Positions 45,694-53,254 of a stretch of DNA of 64,000 bases are shown here, piece after piece (position 1 is the first letter of the stretch; every line of letters begins with the position of its first letter). The notes below the pieces were generated by a model that worked only from the letters and a program-made list of their open reading frames with translations, made no database searches and had not been told where the DNA came from. Location of the stretch: assembly GCF_014201355.1 (NCBI RefSeq), contig NZ_JACHEG010000001.1:744001-808000 (forward strand), given 5' to 3'. This DNA comes from Aliirhizobium wenxiniae. GTDB lineage: Bacteria > Pseudomonadota > Alphaproteobacteria > Rhizobiales > Rhizobiaceae. A program made the translations under genes and the position numbers.

Positions 45694-46779
45694 GTGACCG
45701 AAGGCGAAACGCCTGCACAAGTGGGCGCAAGCAGCGTCGACATCAAGGATGTCGACGTCATCGCACCAAATTTCAAGAAGCGACTTTCCGGTGTAACCTC
45801 CACCATCGTGCAGCTGGTCCCTTACCAGATGAAATTGGGTATACGGATCGCAACGCTTGGACCTGGTCTTCCGGCATATCTTCCGCATATCCGCTGGACG
45901 GGCCTTTTCGGCCTGTGGCGCCCGCCAGTCGGGCGGCGCCACCGTATCTGGCATGCCCGCCGTAATAATGAGATGCTCGCCGGCCTTATTCTCAAATACG
46001 TGCTGAGCATGCCGCTAAAACTGATCTTCACCTCGGCTGCCCAGCGCCATCACAGCTCATATACTCGCTGGCTCATCCGCAGAATGGATGCCGTAGCCGC
46101 TACCAACAGTCGCTCAGGTGGCTTCCTACAAGTCGAACATACGGTGATCCGTCACGGCGTTGACCTAGACCTTTTTCATCCTCCGCAGGCTCAAGACGAC
46201 ACGATAGCCGCCACAGGCCTGCCCGGAACCCTGCTCGTCGGCTGCTTCGGACGCGTCCGCCACCAGAAAGGTACCGACCTCTTCGTCAAGGCGATGATTG
46301 AACTTCTACCGCAATATCCGGACTGGACGGCAGTAATCTCCGGTCGAATAACGCCAGAAAACAAGGGTTTTGCCGACAGCCTGAAGGCCGGCATCGCAAA
46401 AGCAGGACTGGAAAGACGGATTGTATTTCTCGGTGAAGTCGACGACATCAGGCCCTGGTACCGTCGGCTTGACCTTTACGTCGCCCCTTCGCGCAATGAA
46501 GGCTTTGGCTTGACCCCACTGGAGGCGATGGCATCGCAGACCGCAGTCGTTGCGAGCGACGCCGGCGCCTACGCAGAAATGATCGTTGAAGGCGAAACCG
46601 GTGCCTGCGTACCGGCCGGAGATTACGGCGCATTGCGTGATGCAATTTGTACCTACCTCGCGGCACCGTCACTCGCTGCGTTGCATGGAAAGGCAGGTCT
46701 CCGACATGCGCGCGACACGTTCGCGCTGGAGAATGAGGCAAGGTCTTTAAATCGTCTATATGAAGCGTTGATAGGGTGA
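45694..46779 (+). CDS. lpsB: LPS core glycosyltransferase LpsB/LpcC
   Basis: 361-aa GT-B glycosyltransferase of family 4, expected to add a mannose to the inner core of lipopolysaccharide as LpcC/LpsB does in Rhizobium and Sinorhizobium. Recognisable are VDVIAPNFKKRLSGVTST near the N-terminus, the RHGVDLDLFHPP hinge, GRVRHQKGTDLFV, and the donor-site EX7E region in PSRNEGFGLTPLEAMA. GTG 45694 is four bases after the greA stop; a longer frame overlapping greA is rejected. Its loss in relatives gives truncated LPS and poor symbiosis. Confidence 0.9.
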   Translation: MTEGETPAQVGASSVDIKDVDVIAPNFKKRLSGVTSTIVQLVPYQMKLGIRIATLGPGLPAYLPHIRWTGLFGLWRPPVGRRHRIWHARRNNEMLAGLILKYVLSMPLKLIFTSAAQRHHSSYTRWLIRRMDAVAATNSRSGGFLQVEHTVIRHGVDLDLFHPPQAQDDTIAATGLPGTLLVGCFGRVRHQKGTDLFVKAMIELLPQYPDWTAVISGRITPENKGFADSLKAGIAKAGLERRIVFLGEVDDIRPWYRRLDLYVAPSRNEGFGLTPLEAMASQTAVVASDAGAYAEMIVEGETGACVPAGDYGALRDAICTYLAAPSLAALHGKAGLRHARDTFALENEARSLNRLYEALIG

Positions 46780-46827
46780 GACCTATCCGATGATCAAGAA
46801 AATCAGCTCGCCTAAAAGAGATGTGAA

Positions 46828-47691
46828 ATGACCACGACCGACAACGGACAGACCATACCGGCTTTGACGACAGAAAATTTGTGCTCGCATGAGGAATGGC
46901 AGAGCTTCTTTTCCAGGTTTTCCCATTTCGTGCTTGTCGCCAACAGCGACGACCAAACGCTCGACGCTATTCGTTCGTCCTACCCCGACACGGCTCTCTT
47001 CATTTTCTTCAATCGCGTCAACAAGGTGTTGAAAGAACCATTCGTCGGCAACTCCATCCTTGTCACGCGCAGCAATCAGGCAGGATCAGAACTCGTTTAT
47101 CGAGACATTCTCGGGCAAATGGTTGCGCTTCTGCCTGCTCCGGGTTTTCTCGGCGTGATGAACATGAGAACTGTCGAATTCGAACGACTGATGGAGCCTT
47201 CGCAGTTCAAGCAGGCCCCGGCAGGAACCCTCGATCTCGCCGAATACTTCCATGATCTTTACCCACAGGAACACACGGCAAGCTCAGGCTTTGCCATGGC
47301 CCTTTGGCTTTATGAACATGTTCCGGCTTCAAAGATCGTGCTGACCGGATTTTCGGCCACCCGTGGCAAAAAGTGGAAATTGTTCCTGGTTCACGACTGG
47401 GTCTTCGAGCAATCCGTGCTCAATCTCCTTGCAATAAACGACCGCCTCGAATTTTCCGGAAAGACCGTTCGAAACCCCTATGCCCGGCTTCTCCAGCGCT
47501 TCCCGGATCTGAAGACCGAAGATGTTCTGTTCGCATCCTTGCAGACGCTATCTATGCAGCTTGAAGGCAATAAACGCCATATCGACCGATTGATTTCCGT
47601 CACCGCGCCGTTGCGTTTCCTCTATGACGGCTTCAAAGCTATGAAACGCAAATCCAAGAAAGACCGAATTCTGGCAGCCGAGCGGAAATAA
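46828..47691 (+). CDS. Predicted LPS-biosynthesis transferase (GT29-like)
   Basis: 287 aa, no signal peptide. A Rossmann-like start (FSHFVLVANSDDQTLDAIRS) is followed by FVGNSILVTRS and a SSGFAMALWLYEHV ... IVLTGFSATRG ... HDWVFEQ series. This resembles the sialyl motifs of GT29-type transferases, and similar rhizobial proteins sit in LPS loci. The acceptor and donor are unknown; Kdo-like sugar transfer is a guess. It starts 48 bases after lpsB on the same strand, so it probably belongs to the greA-lpsB unit. It is convergent with the GT92-type gene. Confidence 0.65.
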   Translation: MTTTDNGQTIPALTTENLCSHEEWQSFFSRFSHFVLVANSDDQTLDAIRSSYPDTALFIFFNRVNKVLKEPFVGNSILVTRSNQAGSELVYRDILGQMVALLPAPGFLGVMNMRTVEFERLMEPSQFKQAPAGTLDLAEYFHDLYPQEHTASSGFAMALWLYEHVPASKIVLTGFSATRGKKWKLFLVHDWVFEQSVLNLLAINDRLEFSGKTVRNPYARLLQRFPDLKTEDVLFASLQTLSMQLEGNKRHIDRLISVTAPLRFLYDGFKAMKRKSKKDRILAAERK

Positions 47692-47780
47692 ACGCACTCC
47701 TCCTGCAAAAATCTTTTGCCTGACCTGCAAAGCAACCGGTACAGCACGCAAGCCCTGCACCGGCATGCTGCTGTGTCAGC

Positions 47781-48686
47781 TTACGACAGATCGATATCGT
47801 GCTTTTTCAGGAAGTCGATCATTCCGCAATCTTCAATGGTATCCGCTTCAACCCGCTGCAGAGTTCGCAATACGCTTTGCCGATATCGCTCGCTTGATCT
47901 TCCGTTCCCACGGTCGATTTTTTCCATGAGTTCCTGCATGGAGCGGCTATAGTAGTGATTGAGTTGCAGGAATTCCGACGAATAGAACGCTTTTTCCTTC
48001 CGCCCGTCACGTGTCGCACGCTTGCCCGCATCGTTGGAATTTATTTCACCGAACGTCCGGGTCCAGAAATGATGCACTCCCACCTGCTCGACTTCACAAG
48101 GGTCGACTATACATTTGAATGCCATCCCGTTCTTTTTGTCATTGCTCGGAATGACGCTACGCATAGTGAAGTTCAAAAGGCTCGAACCGACGGGCTTAGT
48201 CTTGTGACCGCTGGTACCAAACATATGCCATGGCAGCGACACGGCGGGGAATCCGGCAGCCCCCTCTAGCGCCTCCTCAATGGTTCTTCCCTTTTTGGGT
48301 AGCAGGAATTCGTCGACGTCTATGAAGGCCATCCATTTACACGACGCGCCGAAATTCAGGATCGCGTGCGCAAAAGCGATGACCTGCGTGTCGAGAAACT
48401 GCTTCGACCCCTCGTCGACCATCCGGCTGCTCCATGGAAAAATGGTGAACTCCTCCGGGGAGAGCACTTCCCTGATGACGTCGCAGGTCCTATCCGTCGA
48501 TCCATCGTCGTAAATGTAGAAGTGACGCACTCCGACGGCCCGATGAAACAGAAGCCAGTCCGCGATGTAAGGCGCTTCATTCTTAGCCCGCGCCGCGATC
48601 ACGATACCGTGTCGATCATCGCGCGGCTGCGGTGGAGAAATCAGCAGGTTTCTGGTGAAGATCTTCTTTTTGCCAAACAAGCGCAT
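47781..48686 (-). CDS. GT92/GT2-like glycosyltransferase of the LPS locus
   Basis: About 301 aa with a GT-A core. VIAARAKNEAPYIADWLLFH and YIYDDGSTDRTCDVI form the nucleotide-binding half, WMAFIDVDEFLLP carries the DxD metal motif, and HHFW.. supplies later catalytic-type residues. This is the pattern of the family-92 branch. Start ATG 48686 (MRLFGKKKIF) has ggaa six bases upstream; ATG 48749 is possible but poorly placed. It follows the GT42-like gene and lrp on the same strand. In S. meliloti lps genes of this kind lie downstream of lrp; which of lpsC, D or E it matches cannot be said. Confidence 0.8.
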   Translation of the reverse strand: MRLFGKKKIFTRNLLISPPQPRDDRHGIVIAARAKNEAPYIADWLLFHRAVGVRHFYIYDDGSTDRTCDVIREVLSPEEFTIFPWSSRMVDEGSKQFLDTQVIAFAHAILNFGASCKWMAFIDVDEFLLPKKGRTIEEALEGAAGFPAVSLPWHMFGTSGHKTKPVGSSLLNFTMRSVIPSNDKKNGMAFKCIVDPCEVEQVGVHHFWTRTFGEINSNDAGKRATRDGRKEKAFYSSEFLQLNHYYSRSMQELMEKIDRGNGRSSERYRQSVLRTLQRVEADTIEDCGMIDFLKKHDIDLS

Positions 48687-48762
48687 GTTCGTTTCCGTGT
48701 ATTGGAAGCCGCGAAAGGTCTCGACGGCGATCAGGCCGATGCCGTACATCAACCTGCTAAAA

Positions 48763-49695
48763 TTAGCCTTCGGAATTTAGGGATGCAAAGCGGTCATCAT
48801 AGGGAAAACCGCATTTCAAAAGCGCCGACACTGAAGAAAAATTGAGCAACTCTATATTTCGCTCAGCCGCCACCTCCTTAACAAGGGAAAAGAAGGAGAG
48901 GATGCGGGCCTCAGCCCTGGCGATACCTGAGTAGGCGATATCGTTCTTCGTTTCATAGAAGCGCGGCTGGTTGGCATTGGAAATATCGATCCCGAACATT
49001 CCGATCCTCTCGGGCGCGCAATAAAGTGCAAATTGGAGGGCGCTGATTGCGACCGAACCTCCCTGGAACACTCCGGCATCGGGATCGAGCGAGATGGCTG
49101 CCTCTCCCTCGCTTTTCGCGATCGGAATACCAAGCTCGCGGACCTGCGGAATGGTGCGCCGAGCCACCCTATATGGTTTGCGAATATTGTCGATGAGAAT
49201 GATCGTCTTGTCGCGCAGCCATTCGCGATCGCGTTCGCAGATAGCCCTGATAACGGCGACGGAAAAAAGACATATCATGCCCGGCCGTATTTTCTGGCGC
49301 ATGAGATCGAAATGTCGCCAGACGAAGCGTTCATCCTCGATAGCCAATCCTAGTGGTTCGGCGACGGGCGAACCGATAAGACTGATAGCTCCATTGAGTA
49401 ATATACCAGTTCCGCGGCCCATCCGGCCCATGTCATTTCGCATCAGCGATGGACCTGAGCCGACAATATGGATTATCGGACCTGCAGCCGCCTTGAGAAC
49501 GGACGCACGGTAGAGCGATACGATACGATCATTTTTGTAAACGACAGCCCCTTCGCTGCAATCTGTGACTCGCTCAATTTCGAGACCGGGAAGCCAATCC
49601 TGCGCATGGGACCATTGCCGTCCGAAAAACAGCTTGATGGCAAGCTTCGTCGCGGAGCGGAAAAATGGGCGATCAGGTCGCGATATCAGCGTCAA
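48763..49695 (-). CDS. Predicted LPS-core transferase with GT42/DUF115-like Rossmann motif
   Basis: About 310 aa. The key motif is IHIVGSGPSL near residue 75, followed by GTGILLNGAISL; this is the nucleotide-binding pattern of GT42 sialyltransferases and DUF115 proteins. Further segments are LFSVAVIRAI and IGMFGIDISNANQPRFYE. The start appears to be TTG 49695, overlapping the lrp stop (TTGA), so it is coupled to lrp; the alternative starts are no better. The sugar it transfers is unknown. It is one of three non-lpsB LPS genes in this locus. Confidence 0.65.
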   Translation of the reverse strand: MTLISRPDRPFFRSATKLAIKLFFGRQWSHAQDWLPGLEIERVTDCSEGAVVYKNDRIVSLYRASVLKAAAGPIIHIVGSGPSLMRNDMGRMGRGTGILLNGAISLIGSPVAEPLGLAIEDERFVWRHFDLMRQKIRPGMICLFSVAVIRAICERDREWLRDKTIILIDNIRKPYRVARRTIPQVRELGIPIAKSEGEAAISLDPDAGVFQGGSVAISALQFALYCAPERIGMFGIDISNANQPRFYETKNDIAYSGIARAEARILSFFSLVKEVAAERNIELLNFSSVSALLKCGFPYDDRFASLNSEG

Positions 49696-50159
49696 ACTTC
49701 CACCAAACCCAGTTGCTTCACCTGCCGGATCGTCAGCATTGTCCTCACGGTATCGACATGTTCGTCAGCAGTCAGCACCTCGATAACGAAGTCCTGGAAT
49801 TGCGTCAGGTTCTCTGCGGTACAGCGCAACAGAAAATCACTGTCTCCATTCACCATCCAAGCCTCTCGCACCAGCGGCCATTGCTGCACTGTGGAGGAAA
49901 ATCCCTTCAGGTCGGCATCGGACTGACGTTTCAATCCGACCATACAGAAGGCGGTAAGGTCAAAACCTAGTTTCTGGCCGTTCAGGAGCGCGTGATAACC
50001 CTCGATGATGCCGGCCTCTTCCAGCTTGCGTACACGCCGAAGACAGGGTGGCGCCGAAATGCCGACACGTTCGGCCAGCTCCACATTGGTGATGCGCCCG
50101 TCCTGCTGGAGCTCCTTCAGAATCTTTATATCGATGGCATCGAGATCGGCGCGGAGCAC
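49692..50159 (-). CDS. Lrp/AsnC-family transcriptional regulator
   Basis: 155 aa. N-terminal winged helix-turn-helix (IDIKILKELQQDGRITNVEL, then VGISAPPCLRRVRKLEE) and C-terminal RAM ligand domain (LKRQSDADLKGFSS, VREAWMVNGDSDFLL). It heads an operon with LPS genes, matching the lrp-lpsC-D-E arrangement of Sinorhizobium, where the unit is reported to be controlled by LsrB encoded nearby. The ligand is probably an amino acid. It is divergent from trxB. Confidence 0.9.
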   Translation of the reverse strand: MLRADLDAIDIKILKELQQDGRITNVELAERVGISAPPCLRRVRKLEEAGIIEGYHALLNGQKLGFDLTAFCMVGLKRQSDADLKGFSSTVQQWPLVREAWMVNGDSDFLLRCTAENLTQFQDFVIEVLTADEHVDTVRTMLTIRQVKQLGLVEV

Positions 50160-50476
50160 GGTATTCCCCCTTGGATGGGATGGCTTTTAATCGAAACAGC
50201 GTTTAACGCAAGGCGTAAGCAAATACAGCCCCGCGGAACCGCGCACCAGATGTTGCAAGCAAAGTTCGCAGGGATATTTGGGGACGTTATTACAATCCGC
50301 ATGCCAAATCCGGTTCTCGGCGCCATACGCTCGCGACCAACTGTCCTGTTGTTAATGCAAGCCTGCCCTTGCACTGACGCATGGATCGACATTAGATGAC
50401 AGTCAAAAAGCGGCAGAACAAAAACGCCCTTCCTATATGGGGCGGAGTTCCTATCCGCGCTTGAAAGGAAATATTC
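50160..50476. other. lrp-trxB divergent regulatory region
   Basis: 317 bases with no gene. It holds divergent promoters for the lrp-LPS operon and trxB. For trxB a candidate is TTGCAC (50369-50374), 17 bases, TTAGAT (50392-50397), with transcription near 50404. An inverted repeat TGCAAG-N6-CTTGCA (50356-50373) overlaps that -35. Since lsrB is the next gene after trxB and is known to act on the lrp operon in Sinorhizobium, the repeat is a candidate LysR site. Confidence 0.45.
50356..50373. repeat. TGCAAG-N6-CTTGCA inverted repeat, candidate LsrB site
   Basis: Perfect 6-bp arms with a 6-base spacer, overlapping the trxB -35. The same half-site (CTTGCA/TGCAAG) recurs as CTTGCAT-TT-ATGCAAG upstream of the first sRNA gene at 52399-52414. 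Binding by LsrB is inference. Confidence 0.35.
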
Positions 50477-51451
50477 ATGTCCGCTCGTCACACGGAAGTG
50501 CTGATCATCGGTTCAGGCCCCGCTGGATACACCGCCGCCATCTATGCAGCACGCGCCATGCTGAAGCCGGTCTTGATCGCCGGCATGGAACAGGGCGGCC
50601 AGCTGATGATCACCACCGATGTCGAAAACTATCCGGGCTTCGGCGATCCGATCCAAGGGCCATGGCTGATGGAGCAGATGCTCAAGCAGGCAACCCATGT
50701 GGGCGCAGAGATCGTCAACGACCTCGTGACCGAAGTCGAGACGACCGCCCGCCCCTTCACCGTCAGGACTGATTCCGGAACAGTCTGGACTGCGGACACG
50801 ATCATCATTGCGACCGGCGCAAAAGCAAAATGGCTGGGCATTGAAAGCGAACAGCATTTCCAGGGCTTTGGCGTATCGGCCTGCGCTACCTGCGACGGCT
50901 TCTTCTATCGCAACAAGGATGTGATCGTCGTCGGCGGCGGAAATTCCGCCGTCGAGGAAGCGCTTTATCTGTCGAACATCGCCAAGTCGGTCACCGTCGT
51001 GCATCGCCGTGACGAGTTCCGCTCGGAAAAAATCCTGCGCGAGCGCCTCTTCCAGCGCCCCAATGTCAATGTCCTGTGGAATACCGAGATCCACGAGATC
51101 ACCGGCAAGCCTGCAAAGCCGCCGCTTCCGCCTTCCGTGGAAGGCGTCAAGCTGCGCAACACGCTGACCGGCGCAATCACCGAACAGCCGATCGACGGCG
51201 TCTTCGTCGCCATTGGCCATGCGCCGGCAACGGAACTGTTCAAGGACAAGCTCAAGATGAAGGCTGGCGGCTATCTCTGGACCGCGCCCGATTCGACCGC
51301 AACCGACGTGCCCGGCATCTTTGCCGCGGGCGACGTGACCGACGACACCTTCCGGCAGGCGATCACCGCGGCCGGCATGGGCTGCATGGCCGCTCTTGAG
51401 GCCGAGCGTTATTTGGCCGGCATCCAGCCGGTCTCCATAGCTGCGGAGTAA
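50477..51451 (+). CDS. trxB: Thioredoxin reductase
   Basis: 324-aa NADPH-dependent flavoprotein that reduces thioredoxin. FAD motif LIIGSGPAGYTAAIYAARA at the N-terminus, redox-active disulfide C136-A-T-C139 (SACATCDGFF), NADPH motif VVVGGGNSAVEEAL, and closing FAAGDVTDDTFRQAITAAG. The ATG follows aaaggaa at a good distance. lsrB begins three bases after the stop, forming trxB-lsrB, a redox pair: LsrB of Sinorhizobium is a redox-responsive LysR regulator. Confidence 0.97.
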   Translation: MSARHTEVLIIGSGPAGYTAAIYAARAMLKPVLIAGMEQGGQLMITTDVENYPGFGDPIQGPWLMEQMLKQATHVGAEIVNDLVTEVETTARPFTVRTDSGTVWTADTIIIATGAKAKWLGIESEQHFQGFGVSACATCDGFFYRNKDVIVVGGGNSAVEEALYLSNIAKSVTVVHRRDEFRSEKILRERLFQRPNVNVLWNTEIHEITGKPAKPPLPPSVEGVKLRNTLTGAITEQPIDGVFVAIGHAPATELFKDKLKMKAGGYLWTAPDSTATDVPGIFAAGDVTDDTFRQAITAAGMGCMAALEAERYLAGIQPVSIAAE

Positions 51452-51453
51452 GC

Positions 51454-52356
51454 ATGGGCGTTCCTTTAGACTGGGATAAATTGCGCATTTTTCATGCGGC
51501 AGCCGAAGCCGGTTCATTCACGCATGCCGCCGACAAGCTGCATTTGTCCCAGTCGGCGATCAGCCGCCAGGTCAGCGCCCTCGAACAGGACGTGGGCGTA
51601 AAGCTGTTTCACCGCCATGCCCGCGGCCTGATCCTGACCGAACAGGGCGAACTGCTCTATCGCACCGCCCATGACGTCCTGCTCAAGCTGGAAACCGTCA
51701 AGGTCCAGCTGACGGAGACGACGGACAAGCCTTCCGGCAAGCTGCGCGTCACCACCACGGTCGGCCTCGGTCAGGGCTGGCTGACAGACAAGGTGCAGGA
51801 ATTCCTGCAGCTTTACCCGGAAATGTCCGTGCAGCTGATTCTCGACAACGAAGAAGTCGACGTCAACATGCGCCATGCCGATTGCGCCATCCGGCTTCGC
51901 CAGCCACAGCAGTCGGATCTCATCCAGCGCAAGCTCTTCACTGTGCATATGCATGTCTATGCAGCACCGTCCTACATCAACCGCTTCGGTGAGCCACAAA
52001 CCGTCGAAGATCTCGACAACCATCGGATCATTACCTTCGGCGAACCCGCGCCGAACTATCTGCTGGATGTAAACTGGCTCGAATATGCTGGCCGCAACTC
52101 TGATAACACGCGCGCCCCGCATCTGCAGATCAACAGCCAGACCTCAATCAAGCGGGCCTGCCTGCTCGGCATCGGCATCGCCGTTTTGCCGGATTATATC
52201 GTTGGACGGGATCCGGGACTGATTCAGCTGGCCATCAATGCCGACATTCCGACCTTCGACACATATTTCTGCTACCCGGATGAAATGAAGAACGCGGCAA
52301 AGCTGAAAGCCTTCCGCGACTTTATCGTCACGAAAGCCAGAAACTGGAATTTCTAA
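51454..52356 (+). CDS. lsrB: LysR-family regulator LsrB/VtlR
   Basis: 300-aa LysR regulator. DNA-binding helix-turn-helix at residues about 6-65 (WDKLRIFHAAAEAGSFTHAA, LHLSQSAISRQVSALEQ) and a periplasmic-binding-like effector domain after residue 90. The sequence and the setting (trxB before, AbcR sRNAs after) match LsrB of Sinorhizobium and VtlR of Brucella/Agrobacterium, which activate AbcR sRNA genes and, in Sinorhizobium, lrp-lps genes and oxidative-stress functions. Cysteines usable as redox sensors are present (for example ADCAIRLR, KRACLLG). The overlap with trxB is by direct adjacency of 3 bases. Confidence 0.92.
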   Translation: MGVPLDWDKLRIFHAAAEAGSFTHAADKLHLSQSAISRQVSALEQDVGVKLFHRHARGLILTEQGELLYRTAHDVLLKLETVKVQLTETTDKPSGKLRVTTTVGLGQGWLTDKVQEFLQLYPEMSVQLILDNEEVDVNMRHADCAIRLRQPQQSDLIQRKLFTVHMHVYAAPSYINRFGEPQTVEDLDNHRIITFGEPAPNYLLDVNWLEYAGRNSDNTRAPHLQINSQTSIKRACLLGIGIAVLPDYIVGRDPGLIQLAINADIPTFDTYFCYPDEMKNAAKLKAFRDFIVTKARNWNF

Positions 52357-52398
52357 ATTCCGGCACACAAAGCAAATCCAACGTGTTGCTGCCTGACT

Positions 52399-52414
52399 CT
52401 TGCATTTATGCAAG
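52399..52414. promoter_or_regulatory. CTTGCAT-TT-ATGCAAG palindrome upstream of the first AbcR sRNA
   Basis: Perfect 7-bp arms with a 2-base centre, about 55 bases before the predicted -35 of the first sRNA promoter. It is a candidate LsrB/VtlR operator; half-sites match the repeat in the lrp-trxB region. Confidence 0.45.
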
Positions 52415-52426
52415 TTTTAAGACAAA

Positions 52427-52447
52427 GCCATGCGCCCAAAGCATGGC
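52427..52447 (+). terminator. Hairpin after lsrB
   Basis: Perfect 7-bp stem GCCATGC / GCATGGC with a 7-base loop, 70 bases after lsrB. No T-run follows, so it is either a weak lsrB terminator or part of the sRNA control region. Confidence 0.35.
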
Positions 52448-52466
52448 AGTCTTGCACAAAATATGA

Positions 52467-52495
52467 TTGCGCAATGCACAAAAAACCATCATATC
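52467..52495 (+). promoter_or_regulatory. Predicted promoter of AbcR sRNA 1
   Basis: TTGCGC, 17 bases, CATATC. The spacing equals that of the second sRNA promoter, and a TGCACAAAA element lies between the boxes. Confidence 0.5.
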
Positions 52496-52501
52496 GCACT
52501 C

Positions 52502-52628
52502 AGCTGATGCACATGGTGGCTTTCCTCCCAGTTCCACCGCAGCAGCTGTTCCCCTCTGGAGGTTCATTTTTGACCTTCACACTTCAAAGGGCCCTGGAGC
52601 GATCCGGTGGCCCTCTTTTTTTGCCTTT
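52502..52628 (+). ncRNA. abcR1: AbcR-type (alpha-r15) small RNA, copy 1
   Basis: About 125-nt trans-acting sRNA that, in relatives, binds Hfq and represses ABC-transporter mRNAs. It has a first stem-loop GGTGG / CCACC whose loop carries the unpaired TTTCCTCCC anti-ribosome-binding-site stretch (52520-52529), then the conserved CTGTTCCCCTCTGGAGGTT (52546-52564), TTTTTGACCTTCACACTT, and a GGGCC...GGCCC terminator with a run of seven T. The last two parts are repeated in copy 2. Location between lsrB (LysR) and an arsR gene is the known alpha-r15 setting. Ends are estimates. Symbol order is by position. Confidence 0.82.
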
Positions 52629-52707
52629 TGCACCTAATCGCACAAAGCTGCGCCAATCTGCTGCAGCAATAATCATGTCTCTGCGTTTAATATCTTCACC
52701 AAGCCCC

Positions 52708-52736
52708 TTGTGTGGAGCCGTGTGCAACCCCATATT
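52708..52736 (+). promoter_or_regulatory. Predicted promoter of AbcR sRNA 2
   Basis: TTGTGT, 17 bases, CATATT: same geometry as the promoter of copy 1, again with a GTGTGCAACC element just before the -10. Confidence 0.5.
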
Positions 52737-52742
52737 GATATC

Positions 52743-52855
52743 AGTCGATGGCACGATGGTTTCCCGCCATCCGCGTCGACTGTTCCCCTCTGGAGGTTTT
52801 TTGACCTTCACACTTGACGGGCCGCGGAGAAATCCGTTGGCCCGATTTTTTTGCC
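52743..52855 (+). ncRNA. abcR2: AbcR-type (alpha-r15) small RNA, copy 2
   Basis: About 110-nt sRNA in tandem with copy 1. The first stem-loop is GATGG / CCATC (52755-52771) with a TTTCCCG loop, shorter than in copy 1 and with a changed anti-Shine-Dalgarno stretch. The shared 19-base core is at 52780-52798, then TTTTTTGACCTTCACACTT, and a CGGGCC...GGCCCG terminator with seven T. The different loop could give it a partly different target set. Ends are estimates from the promoter and terminator. Confidence 0.82.
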
Positions 52856-52905
52856 TCTTTAAATCGAAAAATTCCGATCTACATATCGAATGGAGGCGAT
52901 ATACG

Positions 52906-53208
52906 ATGACAACCGACAAGACGGAAATTCTAAAAGCGTTAGCCCACCCGGTGAGGGTATCCTTTCTTGAATGGATGCGAACACCTGAGGAGCACTTCTG
53001 CAACCAGGCTCATCCTCTGGAAATGGGCATCTGCGCCAACCAGTTTGAAAAGAAGTGCGGGCTGTCCCAATCAACGGTCTCCGCCCACCTTGCCACACTC
53101 GAAAAGGCAGGACTGCTCAAGACGAACCGCGTCGGCCAGTGGGCATTTTACAGCCGCGACGAAGAAAATATCGCTTCCTTCCTGAATGAGCTGAAATCGA
53201 CACTCTGA
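52906..53208 (+). CDS. ArsR-family transcriptional regulator
   Basis: 100-aa winged-helix repressor: ILKALAHPVRVSFLEWM, then the recognition helix KKCGLSQSTVSAHLATLEKAG. Three cysteines (FCNQ, GICAN, KKCGL) could form a thiol switch or metal site. ATG 52906 follows ggagg with nine bases spacing; the much longer frame from 52408 would run through both sRNAs and is rejected. The old-yellow-enzyme gene begins 47 bases later, so the two are probably one unit, with the regulator controlling the reductase in response to electrophiles. Confidence 0.9.
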   Translation: MTTDKTEILKALAHPVRVSFLEWMRTPEEHFCNQAHPLEMGICANQFEKKCGLSQSTVSAHLATLEKAGLLKTNRVGQWAFYSRDEENIASFLNELKSTL

Positions 53209-53254
53209 TTCAGCTTACCTCCTCCACTACGCCAAAGGTAAAAGGACTTCTAGA

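Noticed and set aside
52408..52905. N-terminal extension of the ArsR frame through the sRNA genes
   Set aside because: Covers two terminators and both sRNAs; the ribosome-binding site and family start are at 52906.
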